Assembly: GCF_018860165.1 (NCBI RefSeq)
Contig: NZ_JAHKNG010000036.1
Span: 1-40,975, forward strand
DNA from: Paracoccus marinaquae
GTDB taxonomy: Bacteria; Pseudomonadota; Alphaproteobacteria; Rhodobacterales; Rhodobacteraceae
Reading direction: 5' to 3'
DNA: 40,975 nucleotides
A program made the translations under genes and the position numbers. Below the pieces are notes generated by a model, which saw nothing but the letters and a program-made list of their open reading frames with translations, did no database searches and was not told the DNA's origin. How positions within the stretch are numbered: the stretch's first letter is position 1; the number at the start of each line of letters is the position of its first letter. Below, piece by piece: positions 8,654 through 17,304 of the stretch.

Positions 8654-10158
8654 GGGCCCTCCTCGGACAGCGTGAGAACCCCGGTTTGGGATTCGGCATA
8701 GGCCAGGGCATAGGCCAGTTCGCCCGCTGTCTCGGCATGGAGTTCATAGAGCGGCTGGCCCTCGTCCACCCGGTCGCCCAACCGCACCAGCAAGCGAATG
8801 CCTGCGCATTTCTGACGCGGCGCGCCTGCCAGCTTGGCGATGCGGGCGATCCGGCGGTTATCCACGGATGTCAAAAGGCCCGCGTGGGGGGCGTGTATCT
8901 CGATCCGCTGCGCCGCCGTTCCGGGTTCCCGGAACCCGCCCTGCGCCTCACAGATCGCCATGAACCTGGCCTCAGCCGCGCCGCTATCCAGCAGAGCCCG
9001 GGCCCGGTCTCGTCCCTGCCCCGCCACGCCGTCGGGAGCGAGGTCCAGAAGATGCCCGGCCAGATCCAGCGCCCTTTCGCGCAGGTCCGCAGGCGCATCG
9101 GGCGCGCGTCGCAGGACCGCCAGCACGTCGATGGCTTCCAGCGTCGGGCCGATGCCGCGCCCGACCGGAGCGATGCCGTCGCTGATATGCAGCGCCAGGT
9201 TCAGACCCAACGCATTGCTGACCGCTGACACACGGACGCCGAGTGCCTCGGCAGCCTTCTCAGAGCGCACCTTGGCCGTGGGTCCGACCGGCATGTCGAT
9301 CAGGACATGCGTGGCACCCGCCGCGGCCTTCTTCGACAGTACGCTTGCCACCAACTGACCGGTCGAGTCGAAATCAAGCGGGCGTTCGACACGAATGAAA
9401 TGATCGTCGGCGGGGCTGAGGGCGAGCCCGCCACCCCAGACGATGCACCCGCCTTCTGCTTCGACTACCCTGCGCAGCGCGGCGGCGTCGAGCGCAACGG
9501 GTGCCATGGCCTCCATCGTGTCGGCCGTCCCTGCCGGCGACGTGATCGCACGGCTGGACGTCTTGGGAATCAGGTGCCCCGCTGCGGCGATGATAGCAAC
9601 CACGATCGGCGTCGTTCGATTGCCCGGCAAACCGCCGACGCAATGCTTGTCGAGAATGGTCCGCCCTCCCCAGTCGAGCGTCTGCCCGGCGCCCTGCATG
9701 GCGCGGGTCAGTGCCACGGTCTCGGGCTCATCCAGCCGCTCACCCGCACAGGCGGTGACGAAAGCGGCAAGCTCGAGATCGGACAGCCGGCTGTCGAGCG
9801 TGTCGCTCACGATTGCCGCGAACCCAGCCTGATCCAGCCTGTCGCCATAGGCTTTCGACCGGATCATCGACGCGGAAACGGGCGGTTCGGGATGAGAAAA
9901 CGCTCCCTTGTCCCCTGCTCGCGCACCAAGCGCCGCCCAAGCCGAGGCGGACAGCGCCGCCTGATCCACGTCAAGCCACGCTCCGCGGCCAACGACATTC
10001 AGGGTTGCGATGATCCAACGGTCCTCCAGGTCGATCCGCACACGGGTCTGGGCCGCGAACCCCTCGGAGCGACAGATGTGGCAGTCTTCGTTCATATAGA
10101 CGACCGGTTGCCGGTAGGTGTCGATCCCGGCGGGGACAAGAGCAAGCGTATCGGTCAT
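8650..10158 (-). CDS. Type 2 thymidine phosphorylase / AMP phosphorylase-like
   Basis: The 502-residue protein has an N-terminal domain of about 85 residues that ordinary bacterial thymidine phosphorylases (about 440 residues) lack but archaeal AMP phosphorylases have. The catalytic core follows: DKHCVGGLPGNRTT at about 170-183 (phosphate-binding loop) and TSSRAITSPAGTADTME at about 200-216. The C-terminal region carries VDNRRIARIAKLAGAP and DEGQPLYELHAE. Archaeal relatives phosphorolyse nucleoside 5'-monophosphates to base and ribose 1,5-bisphosphate, whereas bacterial ones act on thymidine. Which applies here is unknown. It overlaps both neighbours by 4 bp, so it is part of a tightly coupled set with the nuclease and the PRPP synthetase-like gene. 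Confidence 0.85.
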   Translation of the reverse strand: MTDTLALVPAGIDTYRQPVVYMNEDCHICRSEGFAAQTRVRIDLEDRWIIATLNVVGRGAWLDVDQAALSASAWAALGARAGDKGAFSHPEPPVSASMIRSKAYGDRLDQAGFAAIVSDTLDSRLSDLELAAFVTACAGERLDEPETVALTRAMQGAGQTLDWGGRTILDKHCVGGLPGNRTTPIVVAIIAAAGHLIPKTSSRAITSPAGTADTMEAMAPVALDAAALRRVVEAEGGCIVWGGGLALSPADDHFIRVERPLDFDSTGQLVASVLSKKAAAGATHVLIDMPVGPTAKVRSEKAAEALGVRVSAVSNALGLNLALHISDGIAPVGRGIGPTLEAIDVLAVLRRAPDAPADLRERALDLAGHLLDLAPDGVAGQGRDRARALLDSGAAEARFMAICEAQGGFREPGTAAQRIEIHAPHAGLLTSVDNRRIARIAKLAGAPRQKCAGIRLLVRLGDRVDEGQPLYELHAETAGELAYALAYAESQTGVLTLSEEGP

Positions 10159-11537
10159 CGCGGCCGGTCCAGATAGACGGATTCGAGGTGCTCCGGGACG
10201 CGCACGGATCGTCCAAGCTCGTGTTTGACGCGAAATCTCAGGGTGTCCGCAGCCGAAGGTTCCCCGTGGGTCAGATAGGTCATCGTGGGTGCGGGACCGG
10301 CGGACATCCAGCGCAGGATTTCGTCGGCATCGGCATGCCCGGAAAAGGACTGGAGCTGAACCACTTCGGCCTCGATCGGGAACTCTCGTCCGAACATGCG
10401 CAAGGTTCGCGCGCCATCGGCCAGCACCGCGCCACGTGTTCCGCCGGCCTGAAAGCCGGACAGCAGGATCGTGTTCCGCCTGTCGCCGCCAAAGCTTGCC
10501 AGATGGTGCAGGATGCGCCCGCCGGTCAGCATTCCGCTGGCGGAGACGATGATCATCGGGCCCTGGCGCGTGTTCAGATCCTTCGATTGCTCGACCGTGT
10601 TGACGCGCTTGGCAATCTCGAACATCGCGACGCAGTCTTCGCGGCTGACGTGATGCTCTGCGTGGTGGCGGTGATAGATATCGGTCGCATCCACGGCCAT
10701 CGGGCTGTTGAGGAACACCGGTACATAGGGAATGTCCCCCCGCGCCATGAGCCGCGCGATATGCAGCATCACCCCCTGCGCCCGTCCGACCGCAAATGAC
10801 GGGATCAGTACCGTGCCGCCACGGGCAAACGTGCGCTTCAGGACTGGGGCCAGTTCGGCCTCGGGGTCGGTATCGGGATGGGAGCGATTGCCGTAGGTGG
10901 ATTCGCAGACCAGCACATCGGCTCCACCGAACGGTTTCGGCGGCCGCATCAGCGGATCGGGATCATGGCCCAGATCGCCGCTGAAATGGACGACCCTGTC
11001 GCCGATCTCGAAACGGATCTGGGCGGCGCCCAGAAGGTGCCCGGCCGGGATGAAACGGGCGGCGACCCCGTCGCCGAGGTCGATCCTCTGATCGAAGCCA
11101 TGCGGCCGAAGGCGTTCCAGCGCCGCCTCTGCATCCTTGAGCGTATAGAGCGGTTTGGGGTTCTTGTGTTTGGAAAACCCCCTCCGGGCGGCAAAGCGCG
11201 CCTCTTCTTCCTGAATGTGTCCGCTGTCGGGCAGGATAAGCCCGCAAAGGTCTGCTGTCGCCTCGGTGCAGTGGACCCGGCCGCCGAACCCCGCCCGGAT
11301 CAGCGCCGGCAGGTATCCCGAATGGTCGAGATGTGCATGTGTGAGCAGCACAGTGTCGATCGTGTTCGGACGCACGGGAAACGTTTTGCGGTTGCGTTCT
11401 CGCAGGTTCTTGAACCCTTGGAACAGGCCGCAATCCACGAGAATGCGCCGTCCCATGGCCTCGATCAGATAACGCGATCCCGTCACGGTCCCGGCGGCAC
11501 CCAGAAAGCGTAGTTTCGGACGTGTGATTTGTGTCAT
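10155..11537 (-). CDS. MBL-fold beta-CASP RNA nuclease
   Basis: The 460-residue protein has the metallo-beta-lactamase metal motif THAHLDHSG at about 66-74, PAGHLLGAAQIRFE and HFSGDLGHDPDPL in the expected order, then the beta-CASP part with VLIPSFAVGRAQ, IIVSASGMLTGGR and FSGHADADEI near the C-terminus. Proteins of this kind (RNA-specificity MBL, CPSF73-like) are zinc-dependent RNA endo- or exonucleases. The ATG is preceded by GGGAGA. It overlaps the phosphorylase gene by 4 bp, which ties RNA cleavage to nucleotide phosphorolysis. It lies 2 bp after the DUF5676-like gene. Confidence 0.9.
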   Translation of the reverse strand: MTQITRPKLRFLGAAGTVTGSRYLIEAMGRRILVDCGLFQGFKNLRERNRKTFPVRPNTIDTVLLTHAHLDHSGYLPALIRAGFGGRVHCTEATADLCGLILPDSGHIQEEEARFAARRGFSKHKNPKPLYTLKDAEAALERLRPHGFDQRIDLGDGVAARFIPAGHLLGAAQIRFEIGDRVVHFSGDLGHDPDPLMRPPKPFGGADVLVCESTYGNRSHPDTDPEAELAPVLKRTFARGGTVLIPSFAVGRAQGVMLHIARLMARGDIPYVPVFLNSPMAVDATDIYHRHHAEHHVSREDCVAMFEIAKRVNTVEQSKDLNTRQGPMIIVSASGMLTGGRILHHLASFGGDRRNTILLSGFQAGGTRGAVLADGARTLRMFGREFPIEAEVVQLQSFSGHADADEILRWMSAGPAPTMTYLTHGEPSAADTLRFRVKHELGRSVRVPEHLESVYLDRPR

Positions 11538-11539
11538 GC

Positions 11540-11899
11540 CTAAGTCTCCCTATTCGCGATGGCGTTGAAGAGCCCGCCGAAGATCAACGCGGCATACCAG
11601 CCATAGAGAAAGCTCTCGACCAGACCGACGATGAAGCCAAGCGGTGTCAGCCAGACGAACCCTGGCAGCAGGCCGGACCAGGTCTGGTACATCGCATAGC
11701 CGGGAAAGATCAGATCGAACGCGATGCAGACCAGATAGGTCACCGCCAGAAACAGGCTCAGCGCCCAGCCCAGCGGCACAAGTGGCAGGCGCGCGCGCCC
11801 CGTCGCGGTATCCGCGCCCATGACACATGCCCCGCACGTCATGCGCAGGGCCAGGAAAAGGATCGCCGCGACTGCGGTGAAATAGATGATAGGCATCAT
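11540..11899 (-). CDS. DUF5676-like small membrane protein
   Basis: The 119-residue protein has three or four hydrophobic segments. The second half, LGWALSLFLAVTYLVC followed by LLPGFVWLTPLGFIVGLVES, matches the DUF5676 family as I remember it; that family is usually about 90-100 residues. An N-terminal helix with FLALRMTCGACVMG adds a Cys-x-x-Cys pair, possibly for metal. Two ATGs stand in tandem (11899 and 11896) behind GAGGAGGGAA. The stop is 2 bp before the nuclease start, so it is in the same transcription unit. Function unknown. Confidence 0.65.
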   Translation of the reverse strand: MMPIIYFTAVAAILFLALRMTCGACVMGADTATGRARLPLVPLGWALSLFLAVTYLVCIAFDLIFPGYAMYQTWSGLLPGFVWLTPLGFIVGLVESFLYGWYAALIFGGLFNAIANRET

Positions 11900-12008
11900 G
11901 GCTTGTTCCCTCCTCGCCGCCGGTGGGACCGGTCCGCAAGAGCCTTGCTATCCGGCGCCGCCGTGCCGTGGCTCGCGCGGGACGCAGATCCCGCGCGGGG
12001 GTGTCGTG

Positions 12009-12173
12009 TCAGTGGCCGCAGCAGCAGCCGGATTTGGCCGGCGTCTCCTTGGCGGATTCCGTGACGCGCGGCTCGGGCTTGGCTTGGCCCTGCGCGTCGG
12101 ATTTGCCGCCGCAACATCCGGTCGATTTCTCGGCGGCGCTGGCTTGCTTCGGGGTATTGGAAAGACTGTCCAT
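12009..12173 (-). CDS. Cys-rich 54-residue peptide, putative metal binder
   Basis: A short frame with a strong ribosome binding site (GGAGGT, 5 nt before the ATG at 12173) encodes 54 residues. It has a CCGG cluster at 20-23 and a terminal CCCGH at 50-54, joined by a linker rich in Lys, Ala, Glu and Pro. Such twin-cysteine ends suggest metal or redox binding. It lies 109 bp before the DUF5676-like gene on the same strand and may be the first gene of the nuclease-phosphorylase-phosphoketolase run. I do not recognise a named family. Confidence 0.6.
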   Translation of the reverse strand: MDSLSNTPKQASAAEKSTGCCGGKSDAQGQAKPEPRVTESAKETPAKSGCCCGH

Positions 12174-12356
12174 CTGGACCTCCTCTTGTTGCCTTCGTTC
12201 TATAGACGCGGCTCGACGGACAGCATTACAGGAATTCGGACATTGGCGCGTTTGCAGTGTGAGGATGCGGGCGGTCTCGCAGGCCGGAGGCAGTCGTTTG
12301 GCAGCTCCGACCGGGACGCCCGATCCGGGCTGGCATGGGTCGAGCGGTTCTGACAG

Positions 12357-13559
12357 CTACAGCAGTCGTCGCGCGGCCCAGCCAATCGCCTCCAGGCCAC
12401 GCGCGCGCAAGCCGCGGCGGTGCCACGCCGGCTGGGTGATTTCAGCGGCCTCTGCGAGATCGCTCAGATACTGCGCCTGCAGTTGCTCGGCCAGGGTCCG
12501 ATCCCGAGCGATCAACACGAGCTCCTGGTTGATGAACAGGCTCCGGTAGTCGAGGTTTGCCGATCCCACGATCGACCAGGTCGCGTCGATGACCGAAGTC
12601 TTGGCATGCAATTGGCGCGGCAGATATTCGTAGACCCTCACACCCGCCGACAAAAGGTGCGCATATGCCGCCCGAGTCGCCCAGCCCGCGACCGGCGGAT
12701 CGCTCCGGCGGGGGACCAGCAAACGGGCGTCCACGCCGCGCCGGGCGGCGGCCTGAAGCGCCCGGTCGACCACGGTTCCCGGACTGAAATAGGGCGAGGT
12801 CAGATAAACGTGGGTTTGCGCCATTTCGATCAGCCCCGCGTGCAGACAGGCAAGCCGCTTTCGGCACATGCGCGAGTAGCTCGGCACCAGCAATCCCGCG
12901 ACCCCGTCAGTGTCTTCGGGAATTGCGCCGGCCGGAAGCTGGCGGGCGTCATGCCAGAGCCGGTCGAAATGCCGAACCGCGAGCTCTGCCAGCGGGCCAG
13001 CGACGCGCAAATGGGTATCCCGCTGGCGGGTCTCGCCGTGAAGTCGGCGCGAGTTCAGCCGGCGAATGTTGAAACCACCCAGGAACGCTTCCCGGCCATC
13101 GACGACAAGAAGCTTGCGGTGGTTGCGTTGCAGGTATCGCAGCGGGTGCCGCAGGCTGAAGGGACGAAACCAGCGGAACCGGACCCCGGCCCGTTTCAAA
13201 TCGTGCCGCAGCCTGCGAAAGTTTCTCTGGCCGGCACCAAAGGCGTCGAGATGCAGCCGCACGTCGAGGCCGGCGCGTGCCTGTGCCGCGAGCGCGGCGA
13301 CGAAGCGCGCACCGACCTCGTCGGCTGCAAAGATATAGGACTCCATGCGGATCTCGCGCGTCGCGCGCTCAATCGCCGATATCATTGCGTCGAACAAAGC
13401 ATCGCCTTCGACGAAAAGCCGGAACGTGCCCTCGCCCTCGCCGAGGGTCGGCACACAGATCGCGGCGCGTGCCTGTTCGCTCGACGGCGTGACGTCGGGC
13501 GCTGCGCGGCCGATGCTGGACGTACGGAGGTTTCTGTCGAAGACGCGCATCGCTCTCAT
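12357..13559 (-). CDS. Phospholipase D-family cardiolipin synthase
   Basis: The 400-residue protein contains two HKD motifs, HRKLLVVDGREAFLGG at about 147-162 and HAKTSVIDATWSIVGSAN at about 318-335, spaced as in bacterial cardiolipin synthases of the phospholipase D superfamily. These join two phosphatidylglycerols (ClsA/ClsB) or phosphatidylglycerol and phosphatidylethanolamine (ClsC). No N-terminal membrane helices are seen, so it is more like ClsB than ClsA. The start ATG follows GGAGG by 5 nt. The gene stands alone between the Cys-rich peptide and the FAD oxidoreductase, with 115 bp before it. Confidence 0.85.
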   Translation of the reverse strand: MRAMRVFDRNLRTSSIGRAAPDVTPSSEQARAAICVPTLGEGEGTFRLFVEGDALFDAMISAIERATREIRMESYIFAADEVGARFVAALAAQARAGLDVRLHLDAFGAGQRNFRRLRHDLKRAGVRFRWFRPFSLRHPLRYLQRNHRKLLVVDGREAFLGGFNIRRLNSRRLHGETRQRDTHLRVAGPLAELAVRHFDRLWHDARQLPAGAIPEDTDGVAGLLVPSYSRMCRKRLACLHAGLIEMAQTHVYLTSPYFSPGTVVDRALQAAARRGVDARLLVPRRSDPPVAGWATRAAYAHLLSAGVRVYEYLPRQLHAKTSVIDATWSIVGSANLDYRSLFINQELVLIARDRTLAEQLQAQYLSDLAEAAEITQPAWHRRGLRARGLEAIGWAARRLL

Positions 13560-13674
13560 TTACCGCCTCCTGATTCGGACGGCAACGTCAGGGTCGGCGA
13601 GAGGTCTTTCGCGCCCGGCTGTGATGGCTCGAAAACCTGCATTGATCTTCATGGCGACACGATGGTCACGGCGG

Positions 13675-14835
13675 TCAGGCGTCGGAAGCATCATGCAGGC
13701 CGTGCTGGCACCAGACGCAATCGCAATCGACGTGGTCGCAACTGCTGTCTTTCAGGGGGTCGCGATAACGAAACCGGGCGAGCGGCAGCACAAGGCGCTT
13801 GGGAAACGACAGCCGATACGCCGTCCCCAATAACGAGCGGGTGTCATTGGCACCGAGTTTTCCAATCAGATAATCCAATCCGCGCGCGCCGGTACGGTTG
13901 AACATGAACCGGTTGACCACGCCGGCACGCAGGCCCGGAAGCAAACTCTGCCGCCAGGCCTTGGAATAGTCGGTGCCGCGTATCAGGCTTTCTGCCGCCA
14001 GCCGGCCGGATCGCATCGCGTAGCGCAACCCGAATCCTGCCAGCGCGTCCTGAAACCCCGCGTGCTCGCCGATCACCGGTTTTCCGCCCTGCATCGCTGT
14101 GCGTGGCAATCTGACATTTCCGAAACCGCCGAAGCCGCGCGCATTCTGCATTTGCAGCCCGGCGTGACGTTCGAAATACGATACCGTCGCCGCAAGATGC
14201 TTCGCCTGATCGCGAAACCCCGTAAAGATGCAACTCGCCACCGTTCCGCGTCCTTCGTTCACGAGTAGATAGGCGTAGCCCTTCGGGGCAAGTTCCGGCC
14301 CGAACGCAAGCCAGGCACCATCGGGCATGGCCGTGTCAAAGACGTAGCCGACCGCGATGATATCAGCACGGCGCGGCCCGCCTGCCAGGATCATGTTCCC
14401 CGCCGTGGCCGTGACCCGATCATTGAACCGCACCTCGACCCCGGCCGCCTGGGCCTGAGCCAGCAGGGCGCGGTCCAGCGACCCCGGCGCGCTGCCTCGC
14501 CGCAAGAGATAGAAGAGAGGCTTTGCTCCGTGCACCCGGTGGGTCCGTGCGCGGCTGTCGAAGACGACGCCTTCGGTAAGGCCGCTATGATCGAAATCGG
14601 CCTCTATTCCGGCCTCGGCGAGTTCGTCCAGAACGTCCTGCGCGTCGGTCCAGTTCTCCAGACCCTGAAAATCGTCATGGAAACGGTGACCGACATCCTT
14701 GTGCCATTCACGCACCGTGACCCGGCGGTTGGCCTTGGCCAGAACTATCGCGCAGACGAGGCCCGCGGGCCCGGCTCCAACAATTTCAATCTGGTCATCG
14801 CTGGCGGCGGAATGGTCGGGCACAGGTGCCATCAT
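13675..14835 (-). CDS. FAD-dependent oxidoreductase (geranylgeranyl-reductase-like) with Cys-rich tail
   Basis: The 386-residue flavoprotein starts with an FAD-binding strand and loop EIVGAGPAGLVCAIVLAK at about 17-34. The body resembles geranylgeranyl reductase/FixC-like monooxygenase-fold proteins, with a second dinucleotide region GKPVIGEHAGFQDALAGFGLRYAM in the middle. The C-terminus ends in CDHVDCDCVWCQHG (from residue 366), five cysteines in 11 residues, not a usual feature of the family. I chose the ATG at 14835 because GGAAAG lies 7 nt upstream; a TTG at 14889 is open but has no such site. Its substrate is unknown. The D-C-x-C motif also appears in the sigma-factor tails of this window. 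Confidence 0.75.
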   Translation of the reverse strand: MMAPVPDHSAASDDQIEIVGAGPAGLVCAIVLAKANRRVTVREWHKDVGHRFHDDFQGLENWTDAQDVLDELAEAGIEADFDHSGLTEGVVFDSRARTHRVHGAKPLFYLLRRGSAPGSLDRALLAQAQAAGVEVRFNDRVTATAGNMILAGGPRRADIIAVGYVFDTAMPDGAWLAFGPELAPKGYAYLLVNEGRGTVASCIFTGFRDQAKHLAATVSYFERHAGLQMQNARGFGGFGNVRLPRTAMQGGKPVIGEHAGFQDALAGFGLRYAMRSGRLAAESLIRGTDYSKAWRQSLLPGLRAGVVNRFMFNRTGARGLDYLIGKLGANDTRSLLGTAYRLSFPKRLVLPLARFRYRDPLKDSSCDHVDCDCVWCQHGLHDASDA

Positions 14836-15127
14836 CCCGCCGCTTTCCGGCGCCCGGTACCCTCGTGCATTCTGGAGTCCAGAGTGCAACCGCAGGATCC
14901 ACCGACCGGTACCATGCGGCAGAGGACAAGCCTGTCAACCAGTTTATGCGACGATGCCAGGCATCCTTCCTCTGCCGAACCTTGTGTAAACGCCTGCGGG
15001 GTCTGATCCCCCCGCAGGCCATTTCTCCATGATCTTCTGCACCACATCAGGGCCTTTCGAACATGCAGGAAACTTTTCCGGCCTGCAGGCCATGCAAATG
15101 GTGCGGAGCCTTGGCCGACAGTATTGA
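14836..15127. other. Intergenic region with hairpins
   Basis: This 292-bp stretch separates the FAD oxidoreductase start from the CBS-BON stop. It holds a strong hairpin at 14992-15019 and a 12-bp palindrome, GGCCTGCAGGCC, at about 15078-15089. I see no convincing gene in it. Confidence 0.4.
14992..15019 (-). terminator. Perfect 10-bp hairpin downstream of the CBS-BON gene
   Basis: GCCTGCGGGG (14992-15001) and CCCCGCAGGC (15010-15019) form a perfect 10-bp stem with an 8-nt loop, 108 bp beyond the stop of the last gene of the sigma-DUF3141-FabI-Rieske-CBS operon. The trailing T-run on the minus strand is short (GTTT), so it may be an imperfect Rho-independent terminator or an mRNA 3'-end stabiliser. 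Confidence 0.55.
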
Positions 15128-15823
15128 TCATATGCCGTAGGCCCAAGCCGGAAGTCGGCCCATATGGATGTCGACGCTGCGGACACCAGACACGTTTTCC
15201 ACCGCGACGCGAATGGCGTTCTCTTCGAAATCGCTGTCGGCAACGCCCCAGACCGCCACATTGCCGTTATCAACTGTGTAGTTAACCAGATTGACCGCTG
15301 CACCGGGCACCTCTTTGAGCGCCTCGTCAATCTTGGCGCGCAGCACACGATCATCGTTTGAGGGCTTGGAAAGTGCCCCGTCCGGAATTGCCGACAAGGC
15401 ATGTAGCAAGTTTGCCCGACTGACGATTCCGACCACGCGCCCCGCACGCAGCACCGGCACCCGTTTGATCCGGTGCTTTTCCAGAAGACGCGCGATCTCG
15501 GCGACCGCCGTGTCCTCCTCGACCGAAACGACATCGCGGGTCATCACGTCAGTGACATGGTGGCTGTTGAGCTTGACAAAGTCCTGGGCGGAATCGCCCG
15601 ACCCGCCCAGCAGTTCGAGCCACCAGGATCGGCGCGGGCCGTCGGTGTCGCGGACGCGCCGCATCAGGTCTCCTTCGCTGACCACTCCCTTGAGGGCGCC
15701 GTCCGCGTCTACGACGGGGAGCGCGCTGACGTGATGGTCAAGCATCAGGCGCACGGCGTCCTCGATTTTTCCGTCCTGCGGGACGGAGATCACGGACGTC
15801 GTCATAATATCCTTGGCTTGCAT
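15128..15823 (-). CDS. CBS-pair and BON domain protein
   Basis: The 231-residue soluble protein has two CBS motifs, KDIMTTSVISVPQDGKIEDA (about 4-23) with HVSALPVVDADG, and TDVMTRDVVSVEEDTAV with RIKRVPVLRAGR at about 90-135, then a BON-type segment (KEVPGAAVNLVNYTVDNGNV and VSGVRSVDIHM) near the C-terminus. CBS pairs bind adenosine nucleotides and report cell energy; BON domains are often found with them. The start is the ATG at 15823, with AAGGAGG 8 nt upstream. It lies 39 bp after the Rieske stop and is the last gene of that operon. Binding partner is unknown. Confidence 0.85.
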   Translation of the reverse strand: MQAKDIMTTSVISVPQDGKIEDAVRLMLDHHVSALPVVDADGALKGVVSEGDLMRRVRDTDGPRRSWWLELLGGSGDSAQDFVKLNSHHVTDVMTRDVVSVEEDTAVAEIARLLEKHRIKRVPVLRAGRVVGIVSRANLLHALSAIPDGALSKPSNDDRVLRAKIDEALKEVPGAAVNLVNYTVDNGNVAVWGVADSDFEENAIRVAVENVSGVRSVDIHMGRLPAWAYGI

Positions 15824-15862
15824 GTCGTTGCCTCCTTCGCAAGTAATGGGCCGATGCACCGA

Positions 15863-16462
15863 TCAGGTGCCGATCACCAGTTGCAGGTCATCGCCCAAAT
15901 CATAGGGTGGGATGTCAAGGTTGCGTGGTGCTGGTCCTTTCCGTATCCGTCCCGACGTGTCGTAATGCGATCCGTGACATGGGCAGAACCAGCCGCCGAA
16001 TTCTCCGACTGCGGATCCGTCCTGACCCAGCGGTATACAGCCGAGATGGGTGCAGACACCGATAACGATCAGCCACTCACCAGCCTCGTCCGCCGTTCGG
16101 TTCTCGTCTCGCGCGGGAACGTCGCCACTCAGGTTCGGGTTCTCGCGCGCACTGTCGACAGTGTCGACAAGATCGTCGAGTTCGACCGCGCGCGCCGCCT
16201 CGATAGCCGCAACAGACCGGCGCCAGACGAAGACCGGGCGCCCCCGCCACTTGACAGTGATGCGTTGGCCCGGTTCGACGCCGGACAGATCGACCCTGAC
16301 CGTACCGGAGGCGGTCACGTCGGCAGAGGGGTTCATCGAGTCGATCAACGGCCAGACCGCAGCCCCGACGGCAACCGCGCCGGCCGAGGCTGTAGTATAG
16401 TACAAGAAATCGCGCCGCTCAGTTGCAGGCGGCGGAACTGGGTCGTCTGCGGTCCTGTTCAT
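15863..16462 (-). CDS. Orphan Rieske iron-sulfur protein (PetA-like)
   Basis: The 199-residue protein is close to the Rieske subunit of the cytochrome bc1 complex. It has a twin-arginine-type N-terminus [19 protein letters not shown] at about 15-33, which also anchors the protein in the membrane, then CTHLGC at 137-142 and [20 protein letters not shown] at 160-179, the two halves of the [2Fe-2S] site. No cytochrome b or c1 gene lies nearby, so this is probably a second, standalone copy. It overlaps the FabI-like gene by 4 bp (ATGA). Whether it exchanges into bc1 or serves another electron carrier cannot be read from the sequence. Confidence 0.9.
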   Translation of the reverse strand: MNRTADDPVPPPATERRDFLYYTTASAGAVAVGAAVWPLIDSMNPSADVTASGTVRVDLSGVEPGQRITVKWRGRPVFVWRRSVAAIEAARAVELDDLVDTVDSARENPNLSGDVPARDENRTADEAGEWLIVIGVCTHLGCIPLGQDGSAVGEFGGWFCPCHGSHYDTSGRIRKGPAPRNLDIPPYDLGDDLQLVIGT

Positions 16463-17304
16463 CGTGAATCCTCCGACTTGACGCTCATCTGGGTTGAAAA
16501 GACCGGGCTTTCGATGTGAACACCAGCATCGACATGCAGCACCCCGCCCGTGATGCCGCTGGTATAATCGCTGGCAAAGAGCAGGGCCGTGCGGCCCACC
16601 TCATCGGCCACTATGTTGCGCCGCAAGGGTGCTGCGCGCGCGGTCGCCTCCAGAAGACTTGAAATGCCGGTCAGCCCCGATGCTGCACGGGTCAGCACCG
16701 GACCCGCCGAAATAGCGTTGACACGGATGTTTGACGGCCCGAGTTCATGCGCGAGATAGCGCACTGTCGCTTCAAGCGCCGCCTTGACCGGCCCCATCAC
16801 ATTGTAGTTTTCCACCACGCGTTCGCCGCCAAGATAACTCAGCGTAATCACGCTGCCGCCGCCGGTCATCAGTGGTTCTGCAAGACGCGTCATGTGGATC
16901 AGTGAATGAACCGAAACGGCCATCGCTTCCGAGAACCCCTCGGCAGAGCAGTCGGTTAGGCGACCGTGAAGGTCAGCGGGCGGCACGCTACCTACGGCGT
17001 GAAGAAGGAAATCGAGCTTTCCCCAGCGTTCTGCGATGGCATCGAAAACGGCATTGAGTTCCTGCGGAGCCTTGACATCGCAAGGCAGGACGATGGGCGC
17101 TTCAAGCCGCGCGGCTAATGGTGTCACGTGGGTCTTGGTGCGCTCATTGACATAAGTGATGGCCAACTGGGCCCCGGCTTGCCGGAAATGCAGCGCGGCG
17201 GGCCACGCCAGACTGCGTTCATTCGCGATACCGATGACCAGACCCTTGCGACCGGACAGGTCCAAAAGTTCCACGGGATCGCAGCATTCGGGGAAGTCAG
17301 GCAT
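16459..17304 (-). CDS. Enoyl-ACP reductase, FabI-like
   Basis: The 281-residue short-chain dehydrogenase-fold protein has FabI marks: the nucleotide loop [17 protein letters not shown] at about 21-37, [19 protein letters not shown] at about 156-174 with the Tyr-x6-Lys pair at 167/174 and the outer Tyr at 157, and [19 protein letters not shown]. FabI reduces enoyl-ACP with NADH in fatty acid elongation. The first in-frame ATG with context is at 17304, inside the end of the upstream small gene (8-bp overlap), so translation is likely coupled. A frame extension to 17403 lacks a ribosome binding site. Its place beside a DUF3141 gene suggests a special rather than housekeeping copy. Confidence 0.8.
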   Translation of the reverse strand: MPDFPECCDPVELLDLSGRKGLVIGIANERSLAWPAALHFRQAGAQLAITYVNERTKTHVTPLAARLEAPIVLPCDVKAPQELNAVFDAIAERWGKLDFLLHAVGSVPPADLHGRLTDCSAEGFSEAMAVSVHSLIHMTRLAEPLMTGGGSVITLSYLGGERVVENYNVMGPVKAALEATVRYLAHELGPSNIRVNAISAGPVLTRAASGLTGISSLLEATARAAPLRRNIVADEVGRTALLFASDYTSGITGGVLHVDAGVHIESPVFSTQMSVKSEDSR

